Both the position numbers and the translations under genes were made by a program. The notes under the pieces are model-generated. The model searched no databases and was not told the origin of the DNA. It was given only the letters and a program-made list of their open reading frames with translations. This document shows, piece after piece, positions 51,603 through 60,781 of a DNA stretch of 64,000 nucleotides. Positions within the stretch are counted from its first letter, which is position 1. The number at the start of each line of letters is the position of its first letter. The stretch is from CAVXSP01 sp963764505 (GTDB taxonomy: Bacteria; Acidobacteriota; Vicinamibacteria; Vicinamibacterales; SCN-69-37). The stretch is from positions 2,108,001-2,172,000 of the forward strand of contig CAVXSP010000001.1 of assembly GCA_963764505.1 (NCBI GenBank), read 5' to 3'.

Positions 51603-53227
51603 TAGAAGATCGAGGTGCGGATCCAGGTGTCCGACCGCGCCCAACTGCGATCGAACTCCGCGGCGATCTCGCTCGTGGGCTTGCCCTGGGCCGCGAGCGC
51701 CTGGCCGAGGCCGAGGAGCGACCAGCCGCTGTGCGGATGTTTCCGGAGATCGGTGCGATAGACCTGCTCCGCGTCGGCGGGGCGGTTCGCCTGCAGCAGC
51801 GCGGCGCCGAGCCAGTGGCGGGCACTGAAGGGCAGCGACTCCGGCTCCTCCCAGATCAGAGAATCTTCGATCGAGACGGCGTTCTCGAAGGCCGACACGG
51901 CGGCCGGCAGGTTGTTGCCGGCGCGCTCGATCTCGCCGGCCAGAATGCCGGCCAGAATGCCGAACGGCTTTCGGGCCGGATTCGCGCCGAAGGCTGCCGT
52001 GGACGTCTTTGCCGCGATCTGCAGCTGCGCCAGACTGGCGCGCGCGGCGGCGGCGTCGCCGGCTCGAAGATGCGCGTAGCCCTGCGCGAAGTCCCAGACC
52101 GGCCCGGACAGCAGGCCGGCAGGGCGCGTCGTGACGTCGAGCACGTCGTCGAAGCGGCCGAACCGGACGAGCGTGAGGAACAGGTAGATCGGGTTCTTCG
52201 TCAGCCTGGCGTAGTCGCGGCCGGCCTGCATGGCGATCGCCCCCTGGCCGTCCATCGACGCGGCGAACACCAGCATCTGGATGTCGTGCCAGGGATAGAT
52301 CGCAATCCCCTCGCCGATCTGCGATTTCAGATCCGAATGCCAGGCGTCGAGACTGGCGCGCACGGCGTCGCCCCATCGTCCGATCTGCGTCCAGGTGTGG
52401 GAGGGCATGTGATTGATGTGGCTCGCCCCGGGAATGGCGCTGCCGAGCCACTCCGCGCAGGCGGCGGCGCGTTCGGGCTCTGACGTGGCTTCCGTGGCGT
52501 GAATGTACAGATGACAGGCCCCAGGATGCCTGTGGCTCTTCAGCACACGCTCGAGCACGCCGAGGACCTGCTGCACGTTCGGATCGTGGATGTCGACCCG
52601 GCCGACGCGGGGCTGGAGCAGCATGAGGGCTTCGGCATAGATCGTCGCGACATCCGGATCGTCCGGATAGGCCTCGGCGACCTTCTTCATCGCCTCCGCA
52701 AACGCCCGGTCCTGATCCACCCGCTTCGCCGGGTCGAAATGTTCGACGTAGCGCACCGACATCGCCTGGATGAGCGACTGTTCGACCGGCGTCGCGTGCG
52801 CGGAGGCGAGCGCTGCGGCCTTCTGGATTGCGGCAAAGGCGTGCGGCGCCTCGTCGGGGCCCATCGTCCAGTTCAGGTCCGATCCCCACGCCCATGCCTC
52901 CCCCCAATAGCAGATGGCGCACGTCGGGTCGCGCAGCTCCGCTTCCCGGAAGGAGCGCACCGCTTCGGGTTTCGCGAAGGCGTAGGTCAGCTGGAAACCC
53001 TGGTTGAAGAACGCCTGCGCCTCCGTGTTGGAAGAGGAGATCCGGCGCGTGAACGGCCCGAGCACCGATCCGACGTCGTACAGGCCGATGCGTCCGGCGA
53101 AGGCGGCCGGTGGGGCGGCGTGATCCTCGTGCTGGCCGCTGACGACGGCCATCCCGGCAAGCAGCACGACGGCTCCGGCGGCGAGGGCGAGCGCACGACC
53201 GTGGCGTGTGCGCCGACCAATCTGCAT
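51602..53227 (-). CDS. Exported TPR protein
   Basis: The 541-residue product has a signal peptide (ALALAAGAVVLLAGMAVVSGQ). A TPR solenoid opens with the family signature AFFNQGFQLTYAFAKPEAVRSFREAELRDPTCAICYWGEAWAWGSDLNW at about residues 72-120 and continues with GACHLYIHATEA, INHMPSHTWTQIGRWGDAVRAS, and terminal repeats (LGAALLQANRPADAEQVYRTDLRKHP). The conserved Cys/His residues resemble heme- or metal-associated TPR proteins annotated only as hypothetical. It is divergent from the PVC-type gene at 53.4 kb and intact. Function unknown. Confidence 0.8.
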   Translation of the reverse strand: MQIGRRTRHGRALALAAGAVVLLAGMAVVSGQHEDHAAPPAAFAGRIGLYDVGSVLGPFTRRISSSNTEAQAFFNQGFQLTYAFAKPEAVRSFREAELRDPTCAICYWGEAWAWGSDLNWTMGPDEAPHAFAAIQKAAALASAHATPVEQSLIQAMSVRYVEHFDPAKRVDQDRAFAEAMKKVAEAYPDDPDVATIYAEALMLLQPRVGRVDIHDPNVQQVLGVLERVLKSHRHPGACHLYIHATEATSEPERAAACAEWLGSAIPGASHINHMPSHTWTQIGRWGDAVRASLDAWHSDLKSQIGEGIAIYPWHDIQMLVFAASMDGQGAIAMQAGRDYARLTKNPIYLFLTLVRFGRFDDVLDVTTRPAGLLSGPVWDFAQGYAHLRAGDAAAARASLAQLQIAAKTSTAAFGANPARKPFGILAGILAGEIERAGNNLPAAVSAFENAVSIEDSLIWEEPESLPFSARHWLGAALLQANRPADAEQVYRTDLRKHPHSGWSLLGLGQALAAQGKPTSEIAAEFDRSWARSDTWIRTSIF

Positions 53228-53283
53228 AGGGCCTCCAGTAGATCCTCGGGCGTTCGGCTGGACGGTTCGGGGCGATATTGGCG

Positions 53284-53313
53284 TGGCTGGCGTGAACAGG
53301 TGCCCTTATAATA
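53284..53313. promoter_or_regulatory. Promoter between divergent TPR and PVC-type genes
   Basis: TATAAT (53307-53312) lies 17 bases after a weak TGGCTG (53284-53289) and 48 bases before the ATG at 53360. On the minus strand the same bases read TATTAT, a possible -10 for the TPR gene. Confidence 0.5.
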
Positions 53314-53359
53314 CCCGCTCTCTGCGCGTCGTATGGCCCGATACGAAAGTGTTGACTCT

Positions 53360-56227
53360 ATGAGACTTCGATTGATCCGTCCTGGTTCGCGGCCGTCGAC
53401 GGTTGTCTGCGTCTTGGCGGCGCTGGGCGTCGGTGTGGCGCTCACGGCACAGGCGCCTCAGCCGGCAGCGACGCCGCCGGCGCAGTCGCCGGCGCCGCCT
53501 CCTCAGCAGCAGGTGTTCGGATCACAGGGGCAGCAGCCCGATCCCTCGCAGCAACCGGCCCCGTCGTCCGGACGCGCCGGCGGCCGCGGCGGCCGTGGGC
53601 GCGGCGCGGTGAGCGACGTGCCGGACTTCACGAAGCAGCCGCCCATCCAGGCCAAGCGGCCTGAAGAGGAGATTCAGCACATCGTTCTGCAGCCGGGCTA
53701 TCGGCTCGAGTGCGTCCTCTCGGACCCGATCATCCAGGAGCCGACGGCGATCGCCTTCGACGGCAACGGCCGCATGTTCGTCGTCGAAGACCGCAGCTAC
53801 ATGATGGACGCGGACATGACGGGGCAGCTCGATCCGATCAGCCGCATCTCGCTTCACGTGGACACCGACAACGACGGCGTCTACGACAAGCACACCGTGT
53901 TCGTCGACCATCTGGTGTTTCCGCGGTTCGTCACGCCATTCGGGCCGAACACGATCCTCACGAAGGAATCGAACGCGCAGGAGCTCTGGAAATACACGGA
54001 TACCAATGGCGACGGGGTCGCCGACAAGAAGGAGCTGTTCGACACCGGCTACGGCCGGCTCGCCAACATCGAGGGGCAGGAAGGGTTCCTGACCTGGACG
54101 ATGGACAACTGGATGTACAGCACCTACAACGCGTTCCGGGCGCGGTGGACGCCGCACGGCGTCATCAGGGAGCCGACCGCGCCCAACGGCGGCGAGTGGG
54201 GCGTCACGCAGGACAACGACGGCAAGATCTGGTTCGAGAGCGGGGCGCCGGGCGTCCCGACCTCCTTCCAGTTTCCGATCGTCTACGGGTTCAACGTCCC
54301 GGGCAACTTCATGACGCCGGACGCCTACGAGCCCGATTTCCGGATTCCGTGGGGCGCGCCCGTGCGTATCGCCGACATGCAGGGGGGACTGGCGGTGACC
54401 CGAATGCCGGACGGCTCGCTCAAGAGCGTGACCGGCAGCGCGGGCAACGACATCTACCGTGGCCACCGTCTGCCGAAGGACCTGGTCGGGGACTACTTCT
54501 ACGGCGAGCCGGTCGCGCGCATCGTGCGGCGCATCCATCCCGAGAACGTCGAAGGGATGACGGTCGTGCACAACGCGTATCCCAATAACGAGTTCATCAA
54601 GTCGCTGGACCCGCTCTTCCGTCCGGTGGACGTCACGACCGCGCCGGACGGGACGCTCTACATCACCGACATGTACCACGGCATCATCCAGGTCGGGAAT
54701 TTCGCGCGGCCCGGGACCTACCTGCGCTCCCGGATCGAGCAGTACGAGCTGGACAAGATCATCCACCACGGGCGGATCTTCCGGCTGGTCTACGACGGCG
54801 TGAAGGCGGACCGGTCCGACGCGCTGCGGCGCGACGCCCAGGTGCCGCACATGAACGACGAGACGGCGGCCCAGCTCGTCGCGCACCTGTCGCACCCGAA
54901 CGGCTGGTGGCGCGACACGGCGCAGCAGTTGCTCGTCCTGAAGCAGGACATGTCGGTCGTCCCCGCCCTGCGCGCCATTGTCAAGACCTCGCCGAACCTG
55001 CTGGCCCGGTTCCACGCGCTCTGGACGCTCGAAGGCCTGGGTTCGCTCGACGCGGCGCTCGCCCGCCAGATGATGGAGGACCGCGAGCCGCGCATGCGGA
55101 TCCAGGCCATCCGCGCGAGCGAGACGCTCTACAAGGCCGGCGACCGCACGCTCGCCAACGACTACGAGCGGCTGACCAGGGACGCGAGCGTGGACGTGTC
55201 CCTTCAGGCGATGCTGACGATGAATCGCTGGAAGGTGCCGAACGCCGCCGAGGCGATCAAGGCCGCCATGGACAGCAACCAGGCGCGGGGCGTGCAGGTC
55301 GTCGCCAACGCGATTCTGAACCCGCCCGTGGCGAGCGGCCGCGGTGGACGCGGCGGTCGGGGCATGACGGCGGAGCAGGAGCAGCGGTTCGAACACGGCG
55401 CGCAGATCTACAACGAGGTCTGCTTCGCGTGCCACGGCCAGGATGGCCTCGGTACGCCCAAGCCCGAGCTCAACACGACGATGGCGCCGCCGCTCGCCGG
55501 GTCGCCGCGCGTGATCGGGCATCGCGAGTACGTCGTCAACGCGCTGCTGAAGGGCATCACGGGTCCGGTCGACGGCAAGACGTACGTCGACGTGATGATC
55601 CCGCTCGGCGCCGGCAACGACGACGAGTGGGTGGCCGCCGTCGGTTCGTACGTGCGCAACAGCTTCGGCAACAGCGGCGGCTTCATCGAGCCGGCCGACG
55701 TCGCGCGCGTGCGCGCGGCGACGAAGGATCGCAGCACGCCGTGGACGACCGCCGAGCTGACGAGCACGCTGCCCGTCCAGGTCTACACCGACGGCTGGAA
55801 GGTGACCGCCAGCCAGAACAGCGACTCGGCGATCGGTGCGCTGAGACTCACGGCCTGGAGCACGGGCGCGCCCCAGCAGGCGGGCATGTGGTTCCAGATC
55901 GAAATGCCCTCGGTGCGTACGGTGACGGAGCTGCAGTTCCAGTCGCCGTCCGCGGCCGGAAGCAGCGCCGCCGTGGCCTCGGGCGGCGCGCCGATGGTCA
56001 CCGCCGCCGGCTTTGGCTATCCGCGCGGATACAAAGTGGAGGTCTCGACCGACGGAACCGCCTGGAGCAGCGTCGCGGAAGGCGCCGCGACCGGCAACAG
56101 CTCCGCGGTGACCCTGTCGCCGACGCCCGCGAAGTTCATTCGGATCACCCTGACGGTCACGCCCGAGAATGCGCCAGCGTGGTCCTTGCAGGACGTGCGT
56201 GTCTTCGCGCTGCCGGAGAAGAAGTAG
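53360..56227 (+). CDS. PVC-type heme-binding CxxCH protein with discoidin domain, intact copy
   Basis: The 955-residue protein is the intact paralogue of the gene at 31.2 kb. A signal peptide precedes a Gln/Pro-rich then Gly/Arg-rich spacer and a propeller (LQPGYRLECVLSDPIIQEPTAIAF, FDGNGRMFVVEDRSYMMD, DTDNDGVYDKHTVFVDHLVFPRF, DTNGDGVADKKELFDTGYGR, GTLYITDMYHGIIQ). HEAT repeats follow, then heme motif CFACH (EVCFACHGQDGLG) near residue 690 and an F5/8 discoidin domain (YPRGYKVEVSTDGTAWSSVA, KFIRITLTV). The Asp-rich loops look Ca-binding. ATG 53360 is preferred over 53333 because the signal starts there. The PQQ dehydrogenase follows 34 bases later, a likely electron-transfer partner. Confidence 0.9.
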   Translation: MRLRLIRPGSRPSTVVCVLAALGVGVALTAQAPQPAATPPAQSPAPPPQQQVFGSQGQQPDPSQQPAPSSGRAGGRGGRGRGAVSDVPDFTKQPPIQAKRPEEEIQHIVLQPGYRLECVLSDPIIQEPTAIAFDGNGRMFVVEDRSYMMDADMTGQLDPISRISLHVDTDNDGVYDKHTVFVDHLVFPRFVTPFGPNTILTKESNAQELWKYTDTNGDGVADKKELFDTGYGRLANIEGQEGFLTWTMDNWMYSTYNAFRARWTPHGVIREPTAPNGGEWGVTQDNDGKIWFESGAPGVPTSFQFPIVYGFNVPGNFMTPDAYEPDFRIPWGAPVRIADMQGGLAVTRMPDGSLKSVTGSAGNDIYRGHRLPKDLVGDYFYGEPVARIVRRIHPENVEGMTVVHNAYPNNEFIKSLDPLFRPVDVTTAPDGTLYITDMYHGIIQVGNFARPGTYLRSRIEQYELDKIIHHGRIFRLVYDGVKADRSDALRRDAQVPHMNDETAAQLVAHLSHPNGWWRDTAQQLLVLKQDMSVVPALRAIVKTSPNLLARFHALWTLEGLGSLDAALARQMMEDREPRMRIQAIRASETLYKAGDRTLANDYERLTRDASVDVSLQAMLTMNRWKVPNAAEAIKAAMDSNQARGVQVVANAILNPPVASGRGGRGGRGMTAEQEQRFEHGAQIYNEVCFACHGQDGLGTPKPELNTTMAPPLAGSPRVIGHREYVVNALLKGITGPVDGKTYVDVMIPLGAGNDDEWVAAVGSYVRNSFGNSGGFIEPADVARVRAATKDRSTPWTTAELTSTLPVQVYTDGWKVTASQNSDSAIGALRLTAWSTGAPQQAGMWFQIEMPSVRTVTELQFQSPSAAGSSAAVASGGAPMVTAAGFGYPRGYKVEVSTDGTAWSSVAEGAATGNSSAVTLSPTPAKFIRITLTVTPENAPAWSLQDVRVFALPEKK

Positions 56228-56261
56228 CGGATATGGTGGACCGTCCAGAGCGGACGTCGGC

Positions 56262-58319
56262 ATGAATCGCGCCTTCGCGTCGGCATGTGGCCTCGCGATC
56301 GCGAGCGTCCTGGTGACCGCGCAGTCCGGGGCGGCTCGAGGGGAGTGGCCGACCTACGGCGGCGACCTCGGCAACACGCGATACGCGCCCCTCTCCCAGA
56401 TCGACGCGAAGAACTTCAACCAGCTCGAGGTCGCCTGGCGGTTCAAGACGGACAATCTCGGACCGCGGCCGGAGTACAACTTCCAGGCGACGCCCCTGAT
56501 GGTGCACGGCCGGCTCTACACGACCGCGGGATCGCGGCGCGCCGTCGTCGCGCTCGACGCCGGCACCGGAGAGCTGCTGTGGGTGCACAGCGAGAACGAA
56601 GGCAAGCGCGCGGAGACGGCGCCGCGGAAGCTGTCCGGGCGCGGCCTCGCCTACTGGACCGACGGCCGGGAGGAGCGCATTCTCTATGTGACCCCCGGAT
56701 ACCGGCTCATCGCGCTCGACGCCGGGACCGGCGCGCCGGTCGCGGGATTCGGGTCCCACGGCGTCGTCGATCTCAAGCTGGACGACGACCAGGAAATGGA
56801 TGCGGAGACAGCCGACATCGGCCTGCACGCGACGCCTGTCGTGGCGAACAACACGGTGATCGTCGGCGCCGCGCACGCCGTCAGCTTCGTGCCGAAGAGC
56901 AGGAAGAACGTCAAGGGCTACGTTCGCGCGTTCGACGCGCGAACCGGCAAGCGGCTGTGGATCTTCCACACCATCCCCAAGCCGGGTGAGCCGGGTGCCG
57001 AAACCTGGGATGACCCGGCGTCTCTCGACGTCACGGGCAACACGGGCGTGTGGGCCCAGATCAGCGTCGACGAGAACCTGGGCATCGTCTATCTGCCGAC
57101 GGAAGAGCCGACCGGCGACTTCTACGGCGGAGATCGTCCCGGCAACAATCTCTACAGTCAGAGTCTTGTGGCGCTGGATCTGAAGACGGGCAAGCGGAAG
57201 TGGCACTACCAACTGGTGCACCACGACATCTGGGATTGGGATCTCCCGTGCGCGCCGATTCTGCTCGATCTCACGATGAACGGCCGGACGGTGAAGGCCG
57301 TCGCGCAGCCCACGAAGCAGTCGTGGGTGTTCCTGTTCGATCGCGTCACGGGTCAGCCGCTCTGGCCGATCGAGGAGCGGCCGGTGCCGCAGTCGGAGAC
57401 GCCGCACGAGAAGACGAGTCCGACGCAGCCGTTCCCGACGAAGCCGCCGCCGTTCGACCGCCAGGGCGTGTCCACCGATGATCTGATCGACTTCACGCCG
57501 GAGCTGCGCGCCGAAGCGTTGAAGCTCGTCGCGCGATACAAGCTCGGTCCGATCTACACGCCGGCGGTCGTCAGCCGGACGGACGGGCCGCTCGCCACGC
57601 TGATCCTGCCGTCGAACAACGGTGGAGCGAACTGGCCCGGCGGCTCCGTCGATCCCGAGACGGGCATCTTCTATATCTACTCGTTCACGCAGGTCTCGGC
57701 GCACGGTCTGATTGCGGACCCGTCGGTGTCGGACATGGAATACATCCACGGCATCGCCCGGCCAGCCGGTGCGGGACCTGGGCCGGCCCGCGGCAGCGGA
57801 CGCGGGGGGCGGTCGGCACGGGGCGGCGGCGGCGACGAAGGCGGCGGCGGTGGGCAGTTGACGGTGCAGGGGCTGCCGCTGATCAAACCCCCATGGGGGC
57901 GGATCACGGCGATCGATCTCGGCAAGGGCGAGATGGTCTGGCAGATTCCGCACGGCGAAACGCCAGACGCGGTGAAGAACCATCCGGCGCTCAAGGGGCT
58001 GACGTTTCCGCGGACGGGCCGTCCGGCCGGCCGCATTGGCACGCTCGTGACGAAGACGCTGGTGATCGCGGGCGAGCCCGGGTTCTTCACGACGCCGACC
58101 GGGGAGCGCGGGGCGATGCTGCGCGCCTACGACAAGGCGACGGGTCATGAAGTCGGTGCCGTCTACATGCCGGCCCCGCAGACGGGATCACCGATGACCT
58201 ACATGCTGAACGGCCAACAGTACATCGTCGTGGCCACGAGCGGCGGGGCCGTCACCGGCGAGCTCCTGGCGTTCAAGCTGCCGGCGGACGCGGCGGCGGC
58301 GGGGTATCCTGCGCCATGA
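56262..58319 (+). CDS. Exported PQQ-dependent dehydrogenase (quinoprotein glucose/alcohol dehydrogenase type)
   Basis: The 685-residue product has a signal peptide (ACGLAIASVLVTAQSGAA) and an eight-bladed PQQ propeller: WPTYGGDLGNTRYAPLSQIDAKNFNQLEVAWRFKT, TPLMVHGRLYTTAG, VVALDAGTGELLWVH, TPGYRLIALDAGTGAPV, LHATPVVANNTVIVGAA, VRAFDARTGKRLWIFHTIPKPGEPGAETW, LVALDLKTGKRKWHYQLVHHDIWDWDLP, and GGANWPGGSVDPETGIFYI. The DLP/DWD region fits the membrane-type glucose dehydrogenase subfamily but no N-terminal membrane domain is present. A Gly/Arg-rich insert lies near residue 515. There is no heme; cytochrome c genes flank it. The stop overlaps the cupin gene (ATGA). Confidence 0.9.
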   Translation: MNRAFASACGLAIASVLVTAQSGAARGEWPTYGGDLGNTRYAPLSQIDAKNFNQLEVAWRFKTDNLGPRPEYNFQATPLMVHGRLYTTAGSRRAVVALDAGTGELLWVHSENEGKRAETAPRKLSGRGLAYWTDGREERILYVTPGYRLIALDAGTGAPVAGFGSHGVVDLKLDDDQEMDAETADIGLHATPVVANNTVIVGAAHAVSFVPKSRKNVKGYVRAFDARTGKRLWIFHTIPKPGEPGAETWDDPASLDVTGNTGVWAQISVDENLGIVYLPTEEPTGDFYGGDRPGNNLYSQSLVALDLKTGKRKWHYQLVHHDIWDWDLPCAPILLDLTMNGRTVKAVAQPTKQSWVFLFDRVTGQPLWPIEERPVPQSETPHEKTSPTQPFPTKPPPFDRQGVSTDDLIDFTPELRAEALKLVARYKLGPIYTPAVVSRTDGPLATLILPSNNGGANWPGGSVDPETGIFYIYSFTQVSAHGLIADPSVSDMEYIHGIARPAGAGPGPARGSGRGGRSARGGGGDEGGGGGQLTVQGLPLIKPPWGRITAIDLGKGEMVWQIPHGETPDAVKNHPALKGLTFPRTGRPAGRIGTLVTKTLVIAGEPGFFTTPTGERGAMLRAYDKATGHEVGAVYMPAPQTGSPMTYMLNGQQYIVVATSGGAVTGELLAFKLPADAAAAGYPAP

Positions 58320-59026
58320 CGACACGTGTGCTGCTGATGGTCGGGCTGACCGCGGCGTCGAGCGTCGCGCTGATGGGGCAGGGCGCGCCCGCGCCGATCT
58401 ACAAGGTGCCCGCGGCGCGCGAGCCGCACCACGTGGTGAAGCTCGAGAACAGGTACGTCCGCGTGCTCGACGTCACGGTTCCGCCGTACGACAGCACGCT
58501 GTACCACATCCACGAGAACCCGTACGTCTACGTCTCCATCGGACCGGCGACGCTGAAGGCGCAGGTGGAGGGCTCGAGCGAGATCGCCGATCTCGTGCTG
58601 AAGGACGGCGAAGTGCGGTACTCGCCCATCGTCACGCACCGCGTCGGCAACATCGGGGCTGCGCCCTTCAGAAACATCACCATTCAGATTCAGAACAGGG
58701 ACGACACGGTGGCCGCGCCCGGGACGCCGATCGTGCCGGAAGCGCATGCCGCCGGGCCGAAGACGGAGGTCGCCTTCGAGAACGACCTGATTCGCGTGGA
58801 CCGGCTCGCGATCGCGCCGGGGCGGGCGTCGTACCCCCACTCGCACCCCAAGTCGCACCTGCTGGTGGCGGTCCATTCCGCGAAGGTGAAGATCGAAGCG
58901 GCGGGCCCGCCGGTCACGCACGACATGGAACCGGGAGATTTCGAGTGGCATACGGGGGCGTACACGCACACGATCACCAACGTGGGCACGACGCCGTTCG
59001 ATGCCATCGAGGTGATCTGGAAATAG
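58316..59026 (+). CDS. Exported double-cupin protein
   Basis: The 236-residue product has a signal peptide (LMVGLTAASSVALMGQ) and two cupin-like barrels. The first has VRVLDVTVPPYDSTLYHIHENPYVYVSIG with His-x-His near residue 62, and the second IRVDRLAIAPGRASYPHSHPKSHLLVAVH with His-x-His near 180. The metal ligands in both halves are present, so either may be catalytic or sugar-binding. The ATG overlaps the PQQ dehydrogenase stop and the cytochrome c gene starts 4 bases after the end, so this is the middle gene of a tight three-gene unit. Reaction unknown. Confidence 0.8.
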   Translation: MTTRVLLMVGLTAASSVALMGQGAPAPIYKVPAAREPHHVVKLENRYVRVLDVTVPPYDSTLYHIHENPYVYVSIGPATLKAQVEGSSEIADLVLKDGEVRYSPIVTHRVGNIGAAPFRNITIQIQNRDDTVAAPGTPIVPEAHAAGPKTEVAFENDLIRVDRLAIAPGRASYPHSHPKSHLLVAVHSAKVKIEAAGPPVTHDMEPGDFEWHTGAYTHTITNVGTTPFDAIEVIWK

Positions 59027-59029
59027 TCG

Positions 59030-59497
59030 ATGAGATCGCCAGCCGTCGGCTCGGTAGCTCTGGCGCTCATGGCCTCGGTCTGGGCGGTCGCCGCGCAGGC
59101 GCGCGTTGGACCGGCGGCCCGGGTTCGGACGGTCTGGGACGGCGTGTACACGGAGGAGCAGGCGAAGCGGGGCGAAGCGATCTATGCTGCGCGCTGCGAG
59201 CGCTGCCACGGCGCGGCGCTGCTCGGGGAGGGGGAAGCGACCGCGCTCACCGGGCCGGGATTCGCGGCGAACTGGGAGGGCGTCTCGATGGGCGAGCTGG
59301 CGGATCGGACGCGCAATACGATGCCGAACGACCAGCCCGGGACGCTGTCGCGGCAGCAGGTCGCCGATGTGCTCGCGTTCGTGCTGCGGTTCGACAAGTT
59401 CCCGGCCGGCGACGCGGAGCTGCCGGTGCAGGCCGAAGCGCTGAATCAGATCAGGTTCGTCGCAACGAAGCCGTCGGCGAGCGCCGGCGAGGAGTGA
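59030..59497 (+). CDS. Exported mono-heme cytochrome c
   Basis: The 155-residue product has a signal peptide (VALALMASVWAVAAQ) and a class I cytochrome c fold: GVYTEEQAKRGEAIYAARCERCHGAALLG with heme motif CERCH at 56-60, and a Met ligand in NTMPNDQPGTLSRQQVADVLAFVLRF. It is probably the electron acceptor of the PQQ dehydrogenase two genes upstream; it starts 4 bases after the cupin and ends 5 bases before PLP enzyme copy 2. Confidence 0.9.
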   Translation: MRSPAVGSVALALMASVWAVAAQARVGPAARVRTVWDGVYTEEQAKRGEAIYAARCERCHGAALLGEGEATALTGPGFAANWEGVSMGELADRTRNTMPNDQPGTLSRQQVADVLAFVLRFDKFPAGDAELPVQAEALNQIRFVATKPSASAGEE

Positions 59498-59501
59498 GGC
59501 C

Positions 59502-60767
59502 ATGAGACATCCAGTCAGCCGTCGCACGTTTCTGACCCGGTCGGCCGCGGTCGGGGCCTTCGGGTTCGTCGCCCGCGGCGTGCCGGTGGGCGCCGCCTCG
59601 CCGTCGAGCGCGACGCTGGCCGACGAAGACAGCCTGGTCGCGCCACAGTTCCGCGGGTTCCTGAAGAAGCCGATTCAGGAGCTGCCGACGCCCGCGATGC
59701 TCGTCGACCTCGACGTGCTCGAGAAGAACATCGACACGCTCGCGGCGTACCTGAAGGGCCGGCCCGTCGCGTTCCGCGCGCACGCGAAGACCCACAAGTG
59801 TCTGGAGGTGGCCAAACTCCAGCTCGCGGCCGGCGGCCGCGGCCTGTGCGCGGCGAAGCTGGGGGAGGCCGACTACCTCATTCGCGGCGGCGTCAAGGAC
59901 GTGCTCATCACCGCGCCGGTCGTCGGGCCGCTCAAGATCGGGCGGCTGCTGGACCTGCAGGCGATCGCACCAGACGTGAAGGTGGTCGTCGACAACGGCC
60001 AGAACGCGATGGACCTGTCGGCGGCCGCGCTCGCGGCCAGGCGCACGTTGAAGGTCCTGATCGACGTCAACGTGGGCCAGAACCGGACCGGCCTCGGTAC
60101 GCCGGATGACGTCGTCGCGCTCGCGCAGTTGATCGGCAGGCAGAAGGGGCTGGAGCTGGTCGGTCTGCAGGGCTATCACGGCAACGCGCAGCACACGGTC
60201 GGCTTCGAGAACCGGCGCGACCGCGAGCTGCAGGCCAACGAGCGCGCCGTGGCTGCGCGGCAGGCGCTCGAGAAGGCCGGCTTCACGGTCCGGATCGTCA
60301 GCGTCGGCGGCACGGGCAGCTACAACGTGGACGCGGACTATCCGGGCGTGACCGAAATCCAGCCCGGCTCGTACGTCTACATGGACACGCACTACAGCAG
60401 GATTGGCGGGAAGGATTCGCAGGGCGACGCCTACTCCGATTTCGGCAACTCGATGTCGGTCCTCACGACCGTCATCAGCCGGCCGAACCGCGGCACCGCG
60501 GTCGTCGACGCGGGCATCACGGCGTTGACCATGGACGAGCGGGTGCCGGAGGCGCTGGGCGTGACAGGCGTGGTGTACAGCTCGGCCGAGGAGTACGGGC
60601 TGCTCGCGCTCCAGAATCCGAGCCGCGATTTGAAGGTCGGCGACACGCTCCAGATGACGCCGGGACACTGCTGCACCACGGTGAATCTCTACGACGCGTG
60701 CTTCGCCACGCGCAACGGCGCGGTCGAGCACGTGTGGTCCATCGAAGGCCGGGGACGGGCGGACTAG
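59502..60767 (+). CDS. Tat-exported PLP fold-III enzyme, D-threonine aldolase/D-serine dehydratase-like, copy 2
   Basis: The 421-residue product has a Tat signal (SRRTFLTRSAAVGAFGF). The PLP-Lys motif is FRAHAKTHKC (likely Lys96), then GLCAAKLGEADYLI, LKVLIDVNVGQNRTGLGTPDD, LVGLQGYHGNAQH and VSVGGTGSYNVDADYPGVTEIQPGSYVYMD. The metal motif is PGHCCTTVNLYD near the C-terminus. It sits 5 bases after the cytochrome c gene, so it belongs to the PQQ dehydrogenase-cupin-cytochrome unit by position. Copy 3 follows directly. Confidence 0.85.
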   Translation: MRHPVSRRTFLTRSAAVGAFGFVARGVPVGAASPSSATLADEDSLVAPQFRGFLKKPIQELPTPAMLVDLDVLEKNIDTLAAYLKGRPVAFRAHAKTHKCLEVAKLQLAAGGRGLCAAKLGEADYLIRGGVKDVLITAPVVGPLKIGRLLDLQAIAPDVKVVVDNGQNAMDLSAAALAARRTLKVLIDVNVGQNRTGLGTPDDVVALAQLIGRQKGLELVGLQGYHGNAQHTVGFENRRDRELQANERAVAARQALEKAGFTVRIVSVGGTGSYNVDADYPGVTEIQPGSYVYMDTHYSRIGGKDSQGDAYSDFGNSMSVLTTVISRPNRGTAVVDAGITALTMDERVPEALGVTGVVYSSAEEYGLLALQNPSRDLKVGDTLQMTPGHCCTTVNLYDACFATRNGAVEHVWSIEGRGRAD

Positions 60768-60781
60768 TGACGGAGGAGACG

